Translations under genes and position numbers: made by a program | The notes under the pieces: model-generated | The model's database searches: none | What the model saw: only the letters and a program-made list of their open reading frames with translations | What the model was told of the DNA's origin: nothing | Part shown: one piece after another, positions 8,736 through 11,816 of the stretch | Numbering within the stretch: the first letter of the stretch is position 1 | How the letters are laid out: every line of letters starts with the position of its first letter | Origin: Porphyromonas sp. | Lineage (GTDB): Bacteria; Bacteroidota; Bacteroidia; Bacteroidales; Porphyromonadaceae | Length of the DNA stretch: 11,816 nt | Direction: 5' to 3' | Assembly: GCA_029983495.1 (NCBI GenBank) | Contig: JASBZJ010000036.1 | Coordinates: 1 to 11,816, forward strand

Positions 8736-9293
8736 GTATTCTTATAATTAAGAACCCTTCAAAAAATCCGTTCTTTGGCTATTTACGATGGATATTGATT
8801 CTTTCTCGAAGATCCTATAAGGTTAAAATAACTTGCTATATAGGTAGAATAAGCAACCGAAAGATATGAACCTAATGGCTATAGGAACTGTAAAAAAATA
8901 GATTCGGTATAGAAGTAAAGGCTTTTGCTATCAATAATAAGAGGATATTATGTAGTAACAAATGCGAATCTTTAATACTTATTATCCCTGATACAAAGAT
9001 GGAATGGTTTTTTGTTATAGTCTATCGAATAGTTTGGAAGCTTTGTTTTTTTTACTCATAAAAATCAAAATCTTATGGAAAACGCAACCAAACGAACCGA
9101 GGTTTTGGAATTTTGTTCACGAATAAAAAGTCGCTTAGACGATGCAGGGGTCAACCTAGTGTGTATCCACCTTTCCTCAAAATATGATACTATGAAATGT
9201 TTATACGTTCATTTATTCATGGGATAGGCTTGCTCCTGGAGATGTATTTTTATAGAGCCAGAACTCCTACCTCGTTCTGATTGGGAGGGAAAG
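8736..9293. other. AT-rich intergenic region upstream of the B12 riboswitch
   Basis: No recognisable gene is present apart from a 50-codon ORF at 9075-9227. A small perfect hairpin, TTCTTA/TAAGAA with loop TAAT (8739-8754), follows the gcvT terminator. A weak promoter-like pair (TTTG 9011-9014 and TAGTTTG 9030-9036) precedes the small ORF, but the spacing is short. I see no tRNA or IS end. Confidence 0.6.
9075..9227 (+). CDS. Possible small ORF, 50 aa, unknown function
   Basis: ATG 9075 to TAG 9225-9227 encodes a 50-residue peptide beginning MENATKRTEVLEFCSRIKSR, with an amphipathic, helix-like first half and no signal peptide or membrane segment. I do not recognise it. After the TAG the same frame stays open for another 51 codons (to TAA near 9381), running through the promoter and into the riboswitch. 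This could be chance, or the remnant of a longer, broken gene. It sits alone between the gcvT terminator and the riboswitch promoter. Confidence 0.3.
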   Translation: MENATKRTEVLEFCSRIKSRLDDAGVNLVCIHLSSKYDTMKCLYVHLFMG

Positions 9294-9323
9294 TTTGTGT
9301 ATTGCAAGATTTTTGTACCTTTG
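9294..9323 (+). promoter_or_regulatory. Strong Bacteroidetes promoter for the riboswitch transcript
   Basis: TTTG (9294-9297) and TACCTTTG (9316-9323) are separated by 18 nt, an excellent match to the TTTG-N19-TAnnTTTG consensus. Transcription would begin near 9328-9330, exactly where the outer P1 stem of the aptamer begins, so promoter and riboswitch fit each other. Confidence 0.82.
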
Positions 9324-9327
9324 CAGT

Positions 9328-9596
9328 GCTTTGTTCGGTTAAATATCCATCGCTTCGTGCAAGCATCGGAGTTTGCCGATTAAAAGGGAATCGGGTTAGA
9401 ATCCCGAGCAGTCCCGCTGCTGTATTTCCCCTTGGTTGGGCTCGGTAAAGCGTACCATGCACTACTGCCAAGAGATGTTCTACATAAGCTACACTAGCTT
9501 TAAGCTACGATGTAATCTTAAACCACTGGCTTGTATCTGAAGCAAGCTGGGAAGGTGTAGTAAACATTAAGGGTTAAGCCAGAAGACCTGCAAAGC
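9328..9596 (+). promoter_or_regulatory. Cobalamin (B12) riboswitch aptamer
   Basis: The conserved skeleton of the cobalamin aptamer is visible in order: AAAAGGGAA (9382-9390); a hairpin TCGGG...CCCGA (9391-9407); GCAGTCCCGCTGCTGTA (9408-9424); CCACTG (9523-9528); GGGAAGG (9549-9555); and the B12 box AAGCCAGAAGACCTGC (9576-9591), close to the consensus with G changed to A at one position. The closing P1 is GCTTTG (9328-9333) with CAAAGC (9591-9596); CTTAAACC (9517-9524) and GGGTTAAG (9571-9578) can form another closing helix. The variable region between 9425 and 9520 is large, giving an aptamer of about 270 nt. It normally represses B12 uptake or synthesis genes when cobalamin is bound, but no such gene follows here. 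Confidence 0.93.
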
Positions 9597-9958
9597 GTAT
9601 CTGCGGCTTCGAGGAAAGGCTGAGAAGATAGGCATAACTTTACTACAAGTTGTTCCGTAAAGGACGCTAGTGTTAGCAAAAGCTTCAGTGCGTGTTACCT
9701 AGTGGAGAAACACATCTTTACGGAGTAGCATGCTTTGTAGAATGGTTTACCCTGCTTCTGTAAAATCATCCTTTGAATGCTCCGAGTGTACATCTTCCCT
9801 TCGCAGAGGGTTTAGGTGTGCGGGTTTGCGTTATGTTTCTCTTTTGTTGCCTTTGTGAGAGGAAACGCAACTTTCGGGAATGAATCCTGCTCGTGTTTGC
9901 TAGCAGAGGGTTGAGCTCCTCTACTAACGCTTATAAACCGAGCAGGGTTCTTTTTTTT
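9330..9958 (+). ncRNA. Candidate B12-controlled structured non-coding RNA
   Basis: From the predicted start to the terminator there is no convincing ORF (the longest rightward one I found after the aptamer is 42 codons, 9730-9858, with no family resemblance). After the aptamer the sequence folds as consecutive hairpins: TTCCGTAAAG/CTTTACGGAG (9653-9662/9716-9725, 10 bp); AGCAT/ATGCT (9727-9731/9777-9781) enclosing ATGGTTTAC/GTAAAATCAT (9742-9750/9760-9769); ACATCT/AGGTGT (9790-9795/9814-9819) with an inner CCCTT/AGGG stem; TTGCGTT/AACGCAA (9826-9832/9864-9870) extended by GTTTC/GAAAC; then the terminator stem. I recognise no known RNA family in the downstream part. The alternative is a very long leader for the lipoprotein at 10192, but the strong terminator and a separate promoter-like box argue against that. 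Confidence 0.55.
9882..9958 (+). terminator. Strong intrinsic terminator of the riboswitch transcript
   Basis: GAATCCTGCTCG (9882-9893) pairs with CGAGCAGGGTTC (9939-9950) through 12 bp with one G-U, directly followed by eight Ts (9951-9958). An inner hairpin TAGCAGAGG/CCTCTACTA (9901-9909/9918-9926, one mismatch) fills the long loop. It lies about 285 nt beyond the aptamer, too far to be a typical riboswitch expression platform. Confidence 0.85.
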
Positions 9959-10191
9959 CTCTATTCGTAAATTGTGTAACAGTTCATATAACTATTTATT
10001 TCTGCTGTAGTTATGTGCTTTTATAAGTCCTTCTCATGTTTTATTGTGGCTCGGGTTCCTTTTATTGTTGTACTTTTGCCACCAGCTATGAGTGCTTTTC
10101 TTATTAAGCGTTTGTAGTTTGTTTTTACCTTAACTATAAAAGGAATGATTTGCCAATAAGTTAGAATTGTAAATAAGAATTTTGTTTTAAT
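9959..10191. other. Intergenic leader region of the lipoprotein gene
   Basis: This AT-rich stretch between the riboswitch-unit terminator and the lipoprotein start contains a promoter-like box at 10071-10078. No ORF, hairpin series or repeat was recognised. Confidence 0.6.
10071..10078 (+). promoter_or_regulatory. Candidate -7 box for the lipoprotein gene
   Basis: TACTTTTG matches TAnnTTTG. No properly spaced TTTG is visible; ATTG at 10043-10046 is too far upstream. If used, the lipoprotein mRNA has a leader of about 105-110 nt and is independent of the B12 riboswitch. Confidence 0.5.
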
Positions 10192-11301
10192 ATGACGAAA
10201 ATAAATCGTTTGTTTGCCATAGTGATGGTGACATTACTGAGTTGTTCTGTGTTACTTATAAGTTGTAACCACGGACAAGAACCCAATAAACCAATGGTTG
10301 TTACAAATGCTGATGAAGTTTACTTTACAAAACAGGGTAGTAACGAAAAACTGACAGCATTAGAATTAAAGGTCGGCGAAAAGGTACAGATAGCTGTAAC
10401 AGTAAAGCCTACAGAAGTTAGTATTACTAATATTGAAAGCGTTAACAAGACTATTGCAACTTATATTAATAATACAGTAACTGCTATTAATGCGGGTGAA
10501 ACAACAATTATTGCTACAGCAGGCGAGAATAAAAAAACAGCTGAGCTTAAAATTGTAGTTAAGGAGAGTGACACTCCAAAACCTCAATTCGAATATGATC
10601 TCCTTAAGGGAGCTGATAATATTATCGTGCCAAAAGATATGGATGATCTTAAAAATATAGGTCCCAATGACTTTATTGTTATTGCAGAAAAGTATGGTTG
10701 GAAAAAGTTTATAGCCAATGGCAAAAATATTTGGGACGAAAATATTAATGAGCAGTACTCGCTAATGAGGGCTTGGTCGCAGAAGCCCAAGAGTTCGAAT
10801 GATTGTTTTTTTGGCTATGCCGATTACTATTGGAACCCCCAAGAAGGACCTATTCGAGTTCACCTTGAAGCTCTTTGGACATGGAAGCCAAAACAAGGAT
10901 TACAGACTTTTAATGAGCAATGGATAGAGGTACTTCTAGGTTCAATATTATCGCCAGAAAAAGGGAATTATATGAGTTCTCTTAAGTCCTTAGGTTATAC
11001 AGAATACAAGAATGGAAAATTGTCAGAGGATAAATTATCGGTGACAGTAAGCTTGTTCTCGAAGACAAGCAGTAATGTAATTGAGTTGTATATGTTTGCC
11101 CTAAAGGATGAAAAGGGAAATGTAGTTTATGTTGATGAAAACGGGAAAGAGGTTGATAAAACGGAGCCAGGAGCAAGATTCCGTTATACAATATGGATGG
11201 ATATTTATAAGGCTTCCGATTCACAAAAAGCTGGTATTAGCCACTCTTTAAACTCGGTTTGCTGTAGCTCGATACCTGCAGTTACCGAGTATAGGAGGTA
11301 G
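10192..11301 (+). CDS. Secreted lipoprotein with Big_2-like Ig domain and unknown C-terminal domain
   Basis: The 369-residue product begins with a lipoprotein signal peptide: basic MTKINR, a hydrophobic core and the lipobox LISC-N with the acylated cysteine most likely C25 (C18 in LLSC is an earlier, less likely alternative). A Big_2-type immunoglobulin-like domain covers about 40-124; typical features are LELKVGEKVQIAVTVKP (57-73), the IESVNKTIATYINNTVTAINAGETTI stretch, given here as residues 81-106, and the closing strand AELKIVV (117-123). A Pro-containing linker leads to a domain (about 133-340) rich in aromatic residues and beta-prone segments that I do not recognise. No catalytic motif is visible, so a surface binding or adhesive role is only a guess. 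The last about 28 residues (including VCCSS at 356-360) are unlike the rest, and their DNA forms a stable hairpin. Lgt at 825 would process it. Confidence 0.8.
   Translation: MTKINRLFAIVMVTLLSCSVLLISCNHGQEPNKPMVVTNADEVYFTKQGSNEKLTALELKVGEKVQIAVTVKPTEVSITNIESVNKTIATYINNTVTAINAGETTIIATAGENKKTAELKIVVKESDTPKPQFEYDLLKGADNIIVPKDMDDLKNIGPNDFIVIAEKYGWKKFIANGKNIWDENINEQYSLMRAWSQKPKSSNDCFFGYADYYWNPQEGPIRVHLEALWTWKPKQGLQTFNEQWIEVLLGSILSPEKGNYMSSLKSLGYTEYKNGKLSEDKLSVTVSLFSKTSSNVIELYMFALKDEKGNVVYVDENGKEVDKTEPGARFRYTIWMDIYKASDSQKAGISHSLNSVCCSSIPAVTEYRR
11252..11290 (+). repeat. Inverted repeat inside the 3' end of the lipoprotein gene
   Basis: ACTCGGT (11252-11258) pairs perfectly with ACCGAGT (11284-11290), and inside it CTGTAG (11262-11267) pairs with CTGCAG (11276-11281) around the loop CTCGATAC. 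The hairpin overlaps the last codons before the TAG. No T run follows immediately, although T-rich sequence (11302-11319) begins 12 nt later. Confidence 0.6.
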
Positions 11302-11331
11302 CTTTTACTCTACTTTTTTATACTAACAATA

Positions 11332-11372
11332 AGCAGTTCACATTGGTGTTGCTAATGTGGGCTGTTGTTTTT
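11332..11372 (+). terminator. Intrinsic terminator after the lipoprotein gene
   Basis: AGCAGTTCACATT (11332-11344) pairs with AATGTGGGCTGTT (11354-11366) through 13 bp including three G-U pairs, around GGTGTTGCT, followed by GTTTTT. It sits 30 nt after the stop codon. Confidence 0.8.
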
Positions 11373-11745
11373 ATACTTGATAGGAATTTTAGTAAGGGGG
11401 GGCTATAGTATTTGTTTTGTGCTTTCGTGGTAGGGGATTAATATAGCCAAATAATGTTATGACAAAGTTAGCCATACAGCCAATATCGGCAATTGGTGCA
11501 ATGCTTTTTCTGTGGTGTTAGTGCTTTCATGTAACAAAATACATCAACCTGCTAATAATAAGACCTTTGCAAAACGAGCTTCGTAGCTATACAGAACTTT
11601 GTCTTGCCTATTTGGTAATAAGCGCATTCATTTGAATATTTAATTAAGGGAGATTCGCCCTTACATTTGGGAATACGAGGTTAATTTGTTCTGGTTCTTT
11701 TTTATTTTTCTCCTGATGAAAAGATCAAAACTTCGGAGCATTTAT
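11373..11745. other. Gene-poor right flank
   Basis: No intact gene is recognised. It holds a seven-G tract (11396-11402), a broken lipoprotein-like leader (11459-11586), and CCTGATGA at 11712-11719, which recurs in the arm of the terminal inverted repeat. It may be a degenerate remnant of a second lipoprotein locus. Confidence 0.5.
11459..11586 (+). pseudogene. Possible frameshifted lipoprotein leader remnant
   Basis: ATG 11459 encodes MTKLAIQPISAIGAMLFLWC and then meets TAG at 11519-11521. In another frame, the overlapping DNA reads VVLVLSCNKIHQPANNKTFA (from about 11512) to a TAG at 11584-11586, including a good lipobox (LVLSC-N). Joined by a frameshift near 11512, the two halves make a normal lipoprotein signal peptide (MTK, hydrophobic core, LSC-N) like that of the gene at 10192, followed by only a short tail. 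This suggests a decayed lipoprotein gene, but the stretch is short enough for coincidence. Confidence 0.3.
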
Positions 11746-11811
11746 TTGAGTTTACCTGATGATTTCTCATTTTGTTGTTGATTAAAATGGGAAATCATCA
11801 GGTAAACTCAA
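11746..11811. repeat. 28-bp near-perfect inverted repeat
   Basis: Arms at 11746-11773 and 11784-11811 are complementary over 28 positions with a single G-U, around a 10-nt loop (GTTGTTGATT). The arm begins TTGAGTTTACCTGATGATTT. No T run follows, so it is not an ordinary intrinsic terminator. It ends five bases before the window edge. Confidence 0.9.
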
Positions 11812-11816
11812 TTACA

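Noticed and set aside
9250..9471. 73-codon frame on the minus strand
   Set aside because: It is antisense to the promoter and aptamer, whose conserved motifs account for the sequence.
9730..9858. 42-codon ORF within the riboswitch transcript
   Set aside because: Its cysteine/serine-rich product matches nothing I know, and it overlaps three strong hairpins, so RNA structure explains the sequence better.
9600..9958. RNase P RNA, tmRNA or SRP RNA as the identity of the structured region
   Set aside because: GAGGAAAGG near 9611 recalls the RNase P motif, but the following conserved blocks are absent. No tmRNA tag frame or tRNA-like ends and no SRP core motif are present.

Overview
The window looks like a chromosome segment from an AT-rich anaerobe of the Bacteroidales. 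Several things point there: promoters of the Bacteroidetes type (TAnnTTTG at -7, with TTTG at -33 in the clearest case), no obvious Shine-Dalgarno sequences, a diaminopimelate dehydrogenase route to DAP, a flavodiiron O2/NO reductase, a B12-dependent class II ribonucleotide reductase, and a Big_2-type lipoprotein. I cannot name the genus from sequence alone.

Layout. From 1 to 4549 five genes run rightward with short gaps (35, 56, 22 and 20 nt) and probably form one transcription unit: ddh (5' end cut off by the window edge), lgt, fprA-type flavodiiron protein, fabG and an RluA-family pseudouridine synthase that must start at TTG. A hairpin flanked by A and T runs (4579-4620) ends this unit and probably also the convergent nrdJ (7233 to 4702, minus strand). 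nrdJ and gcvT diverge from a 350-bp spacer with a candidate promoter on each strand. gcvT ends at a clean intrinsic terminator near 8735.

The most interesting stretch is 8736-10191, about 1.45 kb without any recognisable large gene. It holds a 50-codon ORF of unknown value, then a textbook Bacteroidetes promoter (9294-9323), a well-formed cobalamin riboswitch (9328-9596), about 280 nt of back-to-back hairpins without a convincing ORF, and a strong intrinsic terminator with eight Ts (9882-9958). As read, this is a self-contained transcription unit of about 630 nt whose only recognisable part is a B12 sensor. That makes it a candidate cobalamin-controlled non-coding RNA. Segments downstream of the aptamer can pair with each other and with the aptamer in mutually exclusive ways.

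The right end carries a secreted lipoprotein with a Big_2-like Ig fold and an unrecognised C-terminal domain (10192-11301), its terminator, a frameshifted lipoprotein-like leader (11459-11586), and a 28-bp near-perfect inverted repeat at the window edge.

Functionally, the left operon mixes cell-envelope functions (DAP supply, lipoprotein lipidation), fatty-acid synthesis and oxygen/NO detoxification. Class II NrdJ needs adenosylcobalamin, so a B12-sensing RNA about 2 kb away is suggestive, but nothing in the sequence proves a regulatory link.
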